Below, piece by piece: positions 33,892 to 44,552 of a stretch of 64,000 nt of DNA. This stretch comes from Pyrenochaeta sp. MPI-SDFR-AT-0127 (lineage: Eukaryota; Ascomycota; Dothideomycetes; Pleosporales; Cucurbitariaceae): assembly GCA_020747015.1 (NCBI GenBank), contig JAGTJM010000015.1, positions 372,001 through 436,000 of the forward strand, read 5' to 3'. The notes below the pieces were generated by a model. The model worked only from the letters and a program-made list of their open reading frames with translations, was not told the DNA's origin and searched no databases. Positions within the stretch are counted from its first letter, which is position 1. Every line of letters starts with the position of its first letter. Made by a program: the position numbers and the translations under genes.

Positions 33892-35283
33892 ATGCTCGCG
33901 TCCAGAAAGCGATCAACCTCCCTGCTCCTGGCTTTCACCCTCGTTCTCGTCATACTCTACTACCGCAGCGATGATGCCGACCGCATATACGAGCAATGGT
34001 TGTCGTCTATTGAGTCCCGGCCCGTGAAGATGCCGGCAAACAGAACACTAGGCTTCGGTGCAGTCGTGGTCGTCTCCAAAGATGCTTCTGAACGACGTCA
34101 CTCGCTTGTGCATGCTGCCAATGTTACCGACTTTGACCTCACGATCCCGCAGCAACCAGACTGGACTGAAGGAGACGTGCAACGATTTATCAATGGACAA
34201 GACAACGTTCAAAGAGGCTCAATTCTGGCGTGGTTGGGCCACCACAATGCCCTGCGTTGGTACGTGATCGAGCTCGCATCTGTGAACCGCCTTGGCTGCA
34301 GCTTTGTGTAGCCCTTCTGCCGGAGTATTGCTGACATGCTCCCTACTAGGTTTCTCGATTCCGGCCTCGAGACTGCACTCATTCTTGAAGACGACGTCGA
34401 CTGGGACATTCGTCTGCGGAGCGTCCAGATTCCTCTCGCGGCAAGTGCTGCCCGCCAGCTGCTGCCGCCAGTGCGCTCACACCACCCTTTTGCAACCTTT
34501 GCCAATGACCACACCCAATACTGGGGTGACCATAGCGCCTGGGACCTTCTCTATCTCGGCCACTGTGGCGACTACTTTGACGAGGTTACTGAGAATGGAC
34601 CAAAGACTCAACGCCAGTCATTCAATCTGAGCGCCATGCCGCATGTATTGTACCAGGACCCCACGCTTCCACCCAGATCAGACCTGCACCCCTTCACCCA
34701 GGACTTGTTCAGCTTGTTGAAGATGCCCGAACATTCGCGAGTCCTGCATCGCTCCAAGTTTCCGCTCTGTTCTTTTGGATATGCCGTCACTCGCCCTGCC
34801 GCAGAGCGGCTACTAAACGAGCTTGCACCGCCAAAGTACCGGAAGAAAGGACCACGCGCATACGATGTCGCATTGCTTCATGCTTGTAACAAAGGGTCTC
34901 GTCAGCGCTCACCCATGAATGCCAGACCCGATCTACACGCCGCAAAGCATCACCAGCACCCAAAGCCCGGACTCCGCTGTTGGACTCTCAACTCAGAGCT
35001 GTTTCACCACATGCCAGGCCGAAGCCAAGTTGATGAGATAGGCGAGAAGTCGGGTGAGGACCCTGGAATCCCCCCAGTCGACCTCGCAGCTCAAGCGCAG
35101 GTTGTCTATCGCAACGAGACTACGAATATCGATTGCGGTTTCTGGAGCGGTGCTTTCGCGTTCGAGGACGACGATGTAGACTACCTGCACTACCTGCAAG
35201 AATATGTAGGACGACAAGGCAGGTGTCTGAAAGACGGCAGAGCACAGCAGGCCAACAATTCCTTTCAAAAGCTCATGGATTGA
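33892..35283 (+). CDS. Glycosyltransferase family 25-like, type II membrane protein
   Basis: Exons 33892-34259 and 34350-35283 (90-nt intron) give 433 aa. The N-terminus MLASRKRSTSLLLAFTLVLV is a signal anchor, suggesting a Golgi/ER type II membrane protein. GT25 features are the strand GFGAVVVVSKDASERRHSLV near residue 50, GQDNVQRGSILAWLGHHNAL before the junction, and ETALILEDDVDWDIRLR with the metal-binding acidic motif near residue 137. Later come CSFGYAVTRPAAERLLNEL and AYDVALLHACNKG. The family transfers sugars to protein or lipid acceptors; the specific donor cannot be told from sequence. Splicing rebuilds the Trp codon of RWFLDSG across the junction. Confidence 0.87.
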
Positions 35284-36166
35284 ATTCTTCTATTTGTACA
35301 TATAACTTCTTCGTAGTAGCATCTCCCAACGGGACACCATGGAGTATAGCGTTACCACGATGTGGCTCCTGGGATGCCATATCTGGCTGGACTTTAGCCT
35401 CTATGACGGCGTTTTTCTGTAGATATATATCTGAGCAGCGAGTCTGCCAGACGGCGTTTGTACAAAGGCGGCTTCCTTTTTTGACTCAGCGCGAACAGCA
35501 TTGATACCCATATAGATTCAGATAGCATCCAGCAACAGCATCACGATCTACTGTACCTTGCTTTTCACGAAACAATCGAGTTGCGCTTTATGTCTAAGGT
35601 ATCAGGTGTCATCTTCGGATCCTAACAAACCCGCACCGTCACCCTTCTTCACACACTGTTGAATCTCTCTCAATCACGACCCTTCTCACAGCCTTACACA
35701 CAGTAGCCGCCCTCAACATTTCATCTCTCAACAGCTCACTGACCGAAAACAACCCCATTGGCAATGATTCCGACCATCATCATTTCCGAGCCTCGGAACA
35801 CATCCCCGTCTCGAACAAAGAAATCTTTTAGCGCAGGTCGATCCCAATCCTCAACCTGAAACATCGCAACCCCGGTCCTCCAACGTTTCCGTCATAACGG
35901 TCGGTCCGTTTCCCAGGATGGCCACGTTTTGAGCGAAATGAGAGGGGCCCCTGTTCACGCGTTGGATTGGGGCTGATAACGGAAAGTGCGATGGCCAGGT
36001 GGGGGTGTGGAGGCACACAATGCAGGTGAAGCGAAGCGAAATAGTCTAAAGTCGAGGTTGGAAATTGGAGATGAGAGAGTTTATAGTTGTGTACAGTATA
36101 TTCGGCGATTTTACGAGGCAGCAATCTCTCAACGCAGTACAGTTATTCAAAAAAATTCATGATCAA
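35284..36166. other. Convergent intergenic region, no supported gene
   Basis: About 880 nt between the 3' ends of the glycosyltransferase and the FAD monooxygenase genes. Short frames only. Confidence 0.5.
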
Positions 36167-37552
36167 TCAATCCACTGCTCGGAAGAACAACCATTGCATC
36201 ACCCTCAAAATGGTAAACCACAAATTCGTCCACCAGCCTTGACTATGCATCACCTTCATACTGAACCGACTCATCCTGATAACCTTTTGTGCCCTGCCGA
36301 CGGCTAGGGAATCATACCTGTTGATCGAATTCTTTAGGTAATCTTCGAATTCTCCTTGGTCTTTCTCGTCACTCTCATGGCTGCTATGTGAAGTCTGTAC
36401 CAATGATTCCGCAAAGTCCCAGCCATCCATCATGGCCAAATTTGCCCCGTTGCCGGCAAATGGACTGACGGCATGATTCGCATCTCCCATGAACATTACC
36501 TTGCCCTCCAGGCCCGCGAACGAGGACTCTTGAATGTAGCCAGTAGAATGCGGGAAAACGGGCTTGTCCAATGCATTGAACTTGGTCACCGTGTTCAGAT
36601 CAGTGGACTGGAGTAAATTTTCAAACCTCTCTCCATACACACTGAGTCCCTGCTGTCTGGCTTCTTGAAGCAGTGCTTCGCTCTCATGCGGTGGCATGGG
36701 TTGCTTGCGTGCAAGAGGCGGAGAGCCGACGTGCCAGCTGAGACACCACACCATGCTCTTGTGATCCACGGGTGCTATGAAGAGCCCGTGACCGTGGCCT
36801 GAGATGACACTTCCATATTCCGAGGCGTCGCCCGAGGGATGAAGATCAGCGATGGGGCAACGTGCATATATGCATGTTGGGCCTGCAAACTGCAGTGTAT
36901 CGGAAGGGCGCAGGAGAGAACGAATTTTTGAACCAGAGCCATCTGCTGCTATCAAGAGGTCTGCTGTATCCGTAGCTCCATTTGGCTGGTGGACCACAAT
37001 CGTCTTGTCTGCGGACAAAGAGATGCTGGAAATTGGTGAATCCCATCGGATCTCGACGCTGGGGAGTTGCTCGACAGCTTCAGCCAACGTTCTCCTCAAC
37101 TCTGCCCTTGCAATCCTCAGCCCCGCGACTGGACACCCGTCTGGCCTTTTACTCGCGATTTTCAACACTCTGTCCCATGTTCTTCCCTTGCCGTCCGCAC
37201 CGGCTTCGCTGCTCACTTTCCAAACGCAATATCCGCCCTCTTTTTTATCACTTTGCTCACCCGAGGTTGCGATACTCCTTTCCATCATTAGATCCAGCAT
37301 TCCCATCTTCTGCAGTGTCTGTATACCAGCACTTGGATTATCAGAGCGAATGGAAAGGGAATAGCCCTCCCTGTGCTTTGGAACAGCACAGGGGTCACGC
37401 TCATAGAGTGTGATGCGTGGCGGCAGTGAAGAAGAGACTGACGGCCATAGCTTATGAAGAGATATAGCGAATGCAAGACCAGATATTCCTGCTCCTGCTA
37501 CCACAATGTGTTTGTTCGACAAGGGGTGCGGTAGGGGTGATGGAGAAGCCAT
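36167..37552 (-). CDS. FAD-dependent monooxygenase (aromatic hydroxylase family)
   Basis: Single exon, 461 aa. The Rossmann motif GxGxxG appears as HIVVAGAGISGLAFAISLHK at residues 14-33, followed by ITLYERDP. The second FAD segment TADLLIAADGSGSKIRSLL (DG motif) lies mid-protein, and the GD motif is VMFMGDANHAVSPFAGNGAN near residue 365. These three define class A flavoprotein monooxygenases (PHBH fold), which use NAD(P)H and O2 to hydroxylate aromatic or polyketide substrates. A hydrophobic C-terminus (LWFTILRVMQWLFFRA) could tether it to membrane. No biosynthetic partner genes flank it, so the substrate is open. The protein is complete, with ATG at 37552. Confidence 0.92.
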   Translation of the reverse strand: MASPSPLPHPLSNKHIVVAGAGISGLAFAISLHKLWPSVSSSLPPRITLYERDPCAVPKHREGYSLSIRSDNPSAGIQTLQKMGMLDLMMERSIATSGEQSDKKEGGYCVWKVSSEAGADGKGRTWDRVLKIASKRPDGCPVAGLRIARAELRRTLAEAVEQLPSVEIRWDSPISSISLSADKTIVVHQPNGATDTADLLIAADGSGSKIRSLLRPSDTLQFAGPTCIYARCPIADLHPSGDASEYGSVISGHGHGLFIAPVDHKSMVWCLSWHVGSPPLARKQPMPPHESEALLQEARQQGLSVYGERFENLLQSTDLNTVTKFNALDKPVFPHSTGYIQESSFAGLEGKVMFMGDANHAVSPFAGNGANLAMMDGWDFAESLVQTSHSSHESDEKDQGEFEDYLKNSINRYDSLAVGRAQKVIRMSRFSMKVMHSQGWWTNLWFTILRVMQWLFFRAVD

Positions 37553-38657
37553 GATGAGGAGTGCACTTGTGACGAACGGGTTGGAGAACTACTCACACTT
37601 GTATTGATACTTAAAAGGGCAATGGCAGCGTTACTCAGCTTCATTCATTCCATGGTTCCTCCATTCAAGAGCTTACATTACATAAACATTTACGTTTTAG
37701 AGCCCCGAGTTTGGCTTTTTTACCCCGCCGTATTGCAGCTGTGATTTACTGCAGCCTGGCGCCACATATCCCGCTTACAAGCAACTCTTTGTTGGACCCT
37801 GAAGCTCAGCTCAGCTCAAGTAATCAAGCTGGCTGTAAAGGGAGGATAAAACGATGTAACCTTTTCCTCAACAAATTTGTGTTCATCTTGATAGATTGGT
37901 TGAATGCTTACTTAGAAGCTACATGTTGTGCCAGGTATGGTGGTCTGCTAGCACAGCTCTACCTGAGTATAGAGTGGTGATTGGCACCATGCTGGCGTAC
38001 AAGCTCAGCCTTCGAATTGTGAACGATAACTCAATCATCCAAAATATCGAAGGAATTAGTCAGAACAAGTAAATTATAATCTTTATGTTACAGGCTGTAG
38101 TCAAGAAGCATCGGATGGTTAAATTAAGGCATGTACTAGCGAGGAGCCGAAGTCGACACCAGAAACGAGACTCCTGAGAGGCGCCCGCATCTAATTGCCA
38201 AACACGCATTGGATATGATACTTATGAACATATGAATATCTGTTATGAACGCTATCTGTGCACGATGAGTCCAGGATCATATATTTCAAGACTTTGTCGC
38301 CTTAGCCACCTTCGACGTGTAACGACAACCTTCACAAGCATAGATGATGCTACCTCGAAACCCTTCAGGATCCACGAAACATGGACTCAGATGCAGCGAA
38401 TGGCTCTCAGATGAAGGTAATACAAGAATCTAGATATTTCTTTTCATGAAATGTGAATTAGAATATGTCGCTTGTGCCCTCGGGGTACTTGGGAACTGAC
38501 GGAACCCCGAACGTCTTTGGCCTTTCTAGGAGATAAGTGTTCCTTAGTCGGTGATTCCATCCAATGTGGTACGATATTAAAAGAAGTGCTCTAGCGCAAA
38601 TAGTGAGTCTAAAGAACAAGAGCTCTAAGCCATTGCGCAAAAGTGAAATTGAGAATG
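37553..38657. other. Intergenic region, no supported gene
   Basis: About 1.1 kb between the FAD monooxygenase start and the ABC transporter stop. Short frames without features. Confidence 0.5.
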
Positions 38658-40583
38658 CTACGCTTGTTGCCAAAGATCAAAATACCTTCCCTTCCTCTTA
38701 CACAGTTCCTCATAGTTTCCTCTCTCTACAATCCGGCCCTCATGAAACACGAATATTTGGTCCGCCTCTACAATCGTACTTAATCGATGGGCAATAACGA
38801 TGGCAATCCTGCCGTCCTTCAATCTCCTGAAACCCTCCTTGATCTTGCCCTCTGTTACTGTATCTACTGCACTAGTGGCTTCGTCCAACAACACAATTGG
38901 TGCGTTCTTTAGCAGTGCGCGTGCAATAGCAAGCCTTTGTGCCTCTCCGCCTGAGAGTTTCACGCCACGCTCGCCGACTTGTGTATCGTAGCCATCCCGG
39001 TACTGCATGATAGTGTCATGCATTGCGGCAGCGCGACATGCGGCAAACACATCCTCGTCTGTTGCATTGCTGCGCGCGTATCGTACATTCTCCATGATGG
39101 ATGCATTGAAGAATACCGGGGTTTGTGGTACTATACCGAGAACGTCGCGCAGTGAGCCCAGAGGAATCGAGCGAATATCGCGGTTCGAGATGGAAATACT
39201 TCCAGACGAAACATCATATAGGCGCAAGAGCAATCTCAAGACAGAAGACTTTCCGGCACCTGTCTGGCCGACGAGTGCAATAGTTTGCCCTGGCGAGACA
39301 GTGAAGGAAACGTCGCTCAGTGCTTGACGATCTTGATCATACATGAAGGAGACATTCTTGAATTCTACATTTCCATGAGTTGTTGCGAGTGGCATGGCAT
39401 CGGGCGCATCTGTGACCGTTGGCTTTGTCTTCAGTAGCATGAGCAGGCGCTCGGCGTCGACGAAATCCGTGGCTAGCCATCGAAAGCTGTCCGATAAGTA
39501 CTTGATAGGGTAGATGATGGAGTCCCAGTACTGAAGGAAGAATACAAAGTCTCCAGGTGATGCTTTTCCAGACGCAATCTCCTGCAGAATCAGATATGCA
39601 AGACCGAAGAAGGTCACGGGGACCAAGAACTCTACAAGAGCTTTAAAAATGTCTTGCTTCGCATCAAAACGTCTTTTCGCAGTCAAGTGATCTTCAACAG
39701 CGCTAGAGAGAGTTCGAGCCTCCTTTTGAAACTGGTTGAAGAAAGTGACAGTCTGCCAGCCCTGTACAGCCTGATGCATGCTTCTTATCTGAGCCCGCTC
39801 CGCCTTGGTCACTCGTCTTCGATCGTTGGTAGTAAGCCGAGCAGAGAAAGCTTCTGCAGTGAGGTAAACGATCGATGCTGCGAGCAGAATGATCGCCACG
39901 GCGGCATTGAACTTTCGATAGAACATGACGCAAGCAACAATAACATCAACAAAGGTTGGTGCGATCTCGAACACTACCGACTCCAGCACGTTGCCCAAAG
40001 CGAAGCCCTGCTCAATCGTTTTCATGACTTCAGCAGAATCTTGCGTGGAGTGGAAATCGATCGATTGCGCCATGACATGCTTGAAAGAGGCATTTGTAAT
40101 TTCCTTGTAGGAAAATTGCGTAATGGGTATCTTTGCCAGTTCCTGGATTAAAAGCACGCCTGATTGTCCGGAAAGGACGTCGACCGCGAAGTAGATAGCG
40201 AGTTCCCTCATCGGTGCAGCTCCAGACGTGACCTTGTCCGCGATAATGCCGAGCAGATACGGTACAGCCACTCGGAACGCCCGCTCCAAGATGATTGTAA
40301 CGATGCTGATGAGAATGGAAAATTGGACAATAGCGTCGTTTTTCGGTATAACGTATGGCAGGAAAATGGTGAAGTCCTTTAGATATCCATACCAGCCACC
40401 AGTCTCGCGTAGTCTCTCGGCACGTGCTTCTCTAACTTCTTGATCGTCATCGCTCTCATCGTCGCTCTCATCTTCATATGGTTTTGGGTCATTCCCGATA
40501 GTATCGGAAAAAAGTCCAGTCTCGAGGAGGGGATCGGTGTCTTTAGTGCCGGTGCCTGGCGATCGCCAGAATTTGAATGTCAT
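38658..40583 (-). CDS. ABCB-type half-transporter (ATM1/HMT1-like)
   Basis: Single exon, 641 aa from ATG at 40583 (MTFKFWRSPGTG). An acidic cytosolic N-terminus (DESDDESDDDQEVREA) is followed by one six-span ABC membrane domain. The C-terminal nucleotide-binding domain has Walker A ALVGQTGAGKSSVLRLLLRL near residue 434, Q-loop IVPQTPVFF, signature LSGGEAQRLAIARALLK, Walker B APIVLLDEATSAVDT and H-loop IVIAHRLSTI. One membrane domain plus one NBD marks a half-transporter that works as a dimer. Closest types are mitochondrial Atm1 (Fe-S export) and vacuolar Hmt1 (heavy-metal conjugates). It lacks both an obvious mitochondrial presequence and the N-terminal extra spans of Hmt1, so the location and substrate are uncertain. 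Confidence 0.9.
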   Translation of the reverse strand: MTFKFWRSPGTGTKDTDPLLETGLFSDTIGNDPKPYEDESDDESDDDQEVREARAERLRETGGWYGYLKDFTIFLPYVIPKNDAIVQFSILISIVTIILERAFRVAVPYLLGIIADKVTSGAAPMRELAIYFAVDVLSGQSGVLLIQELAKIPITQFSYKEITNASFKHVMAQSIDFHSTQDSAEVMKTIEQGFALGNVLESVVFEIAPTFVDVIVACVMFYRKFNAAVAIILLAASIVYLTAEAFSARLTTNDRRRVTKAERAQIRSMHQAVQGWQTVTFFNQFQKEARTLSSAVEDHLTAKRRFDAKQDIFKALVEFLVPVTFFGLAYLILQEIASGKASPGDFVFFLQYWDSIIYPIKYLSDSFRWLATDFVDAERLLMLLKTKPTVTDAPDAMPLATTHGNVEFKNVSFMYDQDRQALSDVSFTVSPGQTIALVGQTGAGKSSVLRLLLRLYDVSSGSISISNRDIRSIPLGSLRDVLGIVPQTPVFFNASIMENVRYARSNATDEDVFAACRAAAMHDTIMQYRDGYDTQVGERGVKLSGGEAQRLAIARALLKNAPIVLLDEATSAVDTVTEGKIKEGFRRLKDGRIAIVIAHRLSTIVEADQIFVFHEGRIVERGNYEELCKRKGRYFDLWQQA

Positions 40584-41776
40584 TTTGCAGAGAATGTAGG
40601 TTGTAGCGCAATTCAATCAGGTAGGTAAGGCAACGGATCTTTTTTGGAAAAACGGAAACTTTCCATGGAGAGTAGTGCGTTTGTTGACGAATTAATGTCT
40701 AGTGACAATTGCTGTCCTTTCAAGAAGCCTTGATATCATATGAATAGGAATTCTCAAATGAATTGATTCTGAATCAATAAACGCAGCTTGAAAGATTCCG
40801 GTCTAATATAGCCATAAAGGTTGTACAGGATCTCACATAAAAAGCATATCCACTCGTCGGAAGTGTGACTCAAGCGTCGTCAGATAGCAATTTGGCCCTT
40901 GCTGACCTAGGTTATACCTATACACCGCTAGTGACTATGGGGAAACTGGGAGCGCGACGAATGCCGTGACTCATTCTGAGCGACATTCTTCATATCGCAG
41001 CGCCAGTTGAGATCCACAAAGGTTGTCTTGAGGCGAATTTTAGGTGGTTGATGATCTCGGCACCGGTGAGAAAAAAGCTGAGCGTTGAACAGGGAACATG
41101 TCATATGAACCCTAGGGTCGGAAAGTCTCTGCGAAAACAGGGCTGGACTTAGCGATCGCGATGTTTATGCGAGAGACTTAACACGAACAAAAATTGGCAG
41201 CAAACATCTAAACACGTCAGGCATATCGTCAAGGGTTCAAATGAGACTCTGCTGAAGATCGCCACAAAATGGTTATCAATCTTTCTTAGGCTTAAATGGG
41301 TTCACAAAGCTAGAGGCAAGTTAGCGCACTTGAAAGCCATTTTCAGGCATCGAATAGAGACAGGATTACGGTGCACCATTCTCCGAACGTACATTAGCGT
41401 AGCCGCCTTATCGATACAGGAGCTTCGTCCTTCAGCCCAGCTACCTCGTGCAGGCGCCTTCAACCGACCCCCAGACGGTGTTCACCAATAACGTTCACCA
41501 GAAGTGCAGCAAAACAGCACTGATTGATTCCACATGGCCAAGTACACCATAGCCAGCATATCTCCAGTCTCACCATGATTAGGCATCCTGCGGCTGATGG
41601 CATTCAGCTGCAATTAGCCATGAACAACCCATTCACCATTTGCGGTCCCACCACCGTGTACTGTTGCTCAGCGCATAATATGCTAACATTCCTCCATGCT
41701 GCCATGATTAAAATTAACTTCTGAAATTACTTCGATAGCCCATTGCTGGAAACACTTTGACTTCAGCATACAAAGT
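40584..41776. other. Intergenic region, no supported gene
   Basis: About 1.2 kb of divergent promoter sequence between the ABC transporter and the NLR-like locus. A GGTTCAAATGAG string near 41235 resembles a tRNA B box but no cloverleaf can be drawn around it. Confidence 0.5.
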
Positions 41777-44549
41777 ATGGCGTCTTCACAGCTGTACAAA
41801 GATGCTCGTAGACGATTTGTACAAGATGCCGAGGCGCGCTATCGAGACAGCAAAGATCTCGATATGCTCCACGATTTCCTTACGCAAAATAGCCGACCTG
41901 AGGATGCGCAAGCGGCAGCAGGAGACCTCAAAAACAAGGCAGGCGAGAAATGGGGATCCAAGAAAGTTGGCGATGTCGAAATTCCTGCATTATGGATTGA
42001 CAGCCTGATGGCTAACATCGGAAACTTCGTCGCAGTCGGAAATTATGCCATGACTGGGGCACCAGAGAGCGTTGGCCTGGCTTGGTTCGCCGTCAAATTG
42101 ACACTTTCGGCTATACAGAGCAACTACGAACTGTACAGCTTTTTTGGATCAGCCTTGACAGACATCTCGGAGATCATGATCATGATTCCGCATTACGATC
42201 GGTTGTATGATGAACGGTCGAAGGCAGCTTCTAAGAATGAATGGAAACCGAGCCCAGTCGTCGACAAATTGTTCCAGGACATCATCAATGCCTACGCTGC
42301 CGTACTTAACTTTTCTTTTTCGGTAAAGCGCCACCTCGGCGCTGGAACGTTGGCCAAATGGAGGCATGGAATCAAAGATTTCTTTGGTGCATCCAAAGCA
42401 AAGTTTGAGGGGAAAATGGCGACAATTGCAACCTATAACAAGAAGATATTGGAAGACAGCCAGGCTATCTTCCAAGACAAAACTTTACACCAGATTGATG
42501 CTGTAAAAGATATCGTTGGTAACATCAAAGGTACGGTGTCTAAGATAGAGAACTTTCAGTCTGAGCTTCGAAAGACGCATGAGGAACAAGCTGCACAATG
42601 GGCTCTTGTGCTGAAAAATATGGAGGATATCAAGGCTACAACGAAGCCCAAGACTCCATGGGACCTCGCAATACAAAAGTTTGAAAAAAACCAGGAAGCG
42701 CTAGATCCTGTTAAAAATACGAGTGACGCGTTAGGTGAGGCCATTGACCGAAGGCATCCTGGAACATGTCAGTGGATTTTCGAGAACCCGATGTATTTGC
42801 AGTGGAAGGCCTCTTTAACTAACGGCATGTTATGTCTCAACGGATTACAAGGTGAGTGCATGGACGTTGGTGTATTTCAAGATTTCCTAAGTGGGAGCAG
42901 ACTCCGGCAAGTCAACGATATTGGCAACCGTTGTTGAAAAGCTTGACCTTGAAGCTGATCAAGCGACGATCATGCTCTATTTGAACTGTGGATCAAGCCG
43001 TGGAGCTGCAACGGCGCAAACACTGAAGTCTGAGGCCGTGTGCAACACATTACTGTTCTTGTTGTATGACCGCGCGAGACAGAATGAAAACGACTTGAAA
43101 CTCCTCGAGGATTGCAATAAAGTTTTCACGGACCCCAAGAAGGAGGAGAAGAAACAAAGAAGTGCCCTGAAAAAAGGCACCAAAGCAGATAACTTACCGG
43201 ATTTCGCAGATGCGTTCTTGACTATTGCGGCTCGACTGAAGACCCGTATCGTGATTGCAATGGATGAGGCAGATAGCCTCACCGAGAACGATCAAGAAGA
43301 GTTGGCAGCAAAGATACAGGCTATACTAGCTCCTTCGGAAGCTTCTGTGAAGCCGTCTCAACCATTGAAGTTTCTTGTTGGATGTCGCTCCGTTTCCAAG
43401 TTCTTCACAAAGGTTGAACCGCTGGGGGAAAAGCTGCAGTCCGTGGATGTGGGAGAGTTCAATGATGACGACATGAAGAAACAACTAACTGATGAGCTAC
43501 GAAACATTCCTGGTCTCACCCAAGCGGAACAGGAAGAAGCTACTGAGATCATCGTCACGAAAGCTGGCCCACGCTTTGCTTACATTGGCACCATCGCCGT
43601 TCCGTTTATGCGAGAACCATTTCGGCGTCCACTCTCGCGTCGTCTAGAGGCACTTCCGGAGGGCATGAGCGGTGTTTATAGTGATGCCATCAGAAAAATG
43701 GGACCCAATTACCTTGAGTTGCTACGTGTAGCACTGACGTGGACCTTGCTAGCGCCCGTCCCTCTAAGGGTTTACGAGATCATGGATGTGTATCATGGCA
43801 CCTACAGTCGTCGGGGACCAGAGGTTGAACTGGAAGCGAGGACGTTGGAAGACGTGAAGTTCAACAAACCCTCCACTCTAGACATAGAACAACTACAAGA
43901 TGCACGTGGCTCATTCCTGAGGCTCGAGATGGAATCTTGGTCTGGTCATCACTTCGTGCATCTACAAGACCCTCCACAAGTCCGAGACTTCTGCATTCGC
44001 CAGGATGGAACAGCCTCTGAAAAACCTAGTAAAGAGGACCATATCTGTACGCGTTGCATGACTGCGACTGCTGCCGTAGATGCATTGCTAGTTTCTCCTA
44101 AAGAGGGTCATCTGAAGTTGGCACTAGAATGTATGCGGACCATGAATAACCCGATCTTCCAGCGACGATGCACAAGCGTTGATAAAGTCCCACTCTGGAG
44201 TCAACCGATAGCCTCAGGCGACGTTTCTGATTCTGAGAATGGTCATAATGAAAACGACAGTCGCGGTGTAGACAGAATAACAGATATAGAAGAATCATCT
44301 AATAAAGAAAGCAAGGCTATATTGAATGGACCGATGGAAAACCCCACTGAGCAAGTCTTGACTGACAGGGCTGCTGAGCAAACGCCTGATGTCGGAGATA
44401 CAAACAAAGACGCGACCAAAGTCGACTTAAATGATCCAGATCTTGAGGATTCGGACGAGTCTCAGGATGACGAGGACCGAGGTGACATTGATTTTTCAAA
44501 TGATGGGGAAAAGAATGACGAGGATGAGACTCCTGACGCCTCGGGCTAG
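41777..44549 (+). CDS. NLR-like protein, N-terminal helical + NACHT-type ATPase part (ends at in-frame TAG)
   Basis: Exons 41777-42851 and 42901-44549 (49-nt intron that splits the P-loop) give 907 aa. Residues 1-150 form a helical fungal STAND N-terminal-type domain (DVEIPALWIDSLMANIGNF, GAPESVGLAWFAVKLTLSAI), followed by an amphipathic helical region. The ATPase has Walker A LCLNGLQDSGKSTILATV at about 350-367 and Walker B TRIVIAMDEADSL. A winged-helix-like part then leads to an acidic Asp/Glu/Asn-rich linker. The frame stops at TAG 44547-44549 in this linker, yet the same frame continues from ATG 44553 into ankyrin repeats. No in-frame donor makes the TAG part of an intron. Either this is a separate protein or the front of a single NLR interrupted by one nonsense codon. 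Such proteins act in self/non-self recognition and cell death (family knowledge). Confidence 0.78.
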
Positions 44550-44552
44550 AGG

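Noticed and set aside
41225..41245. B-box-like GGTTCAAATGAG
   Set aside because: It lacks the terminal CC of the B box, a T stem and an A box at a suitable distance.
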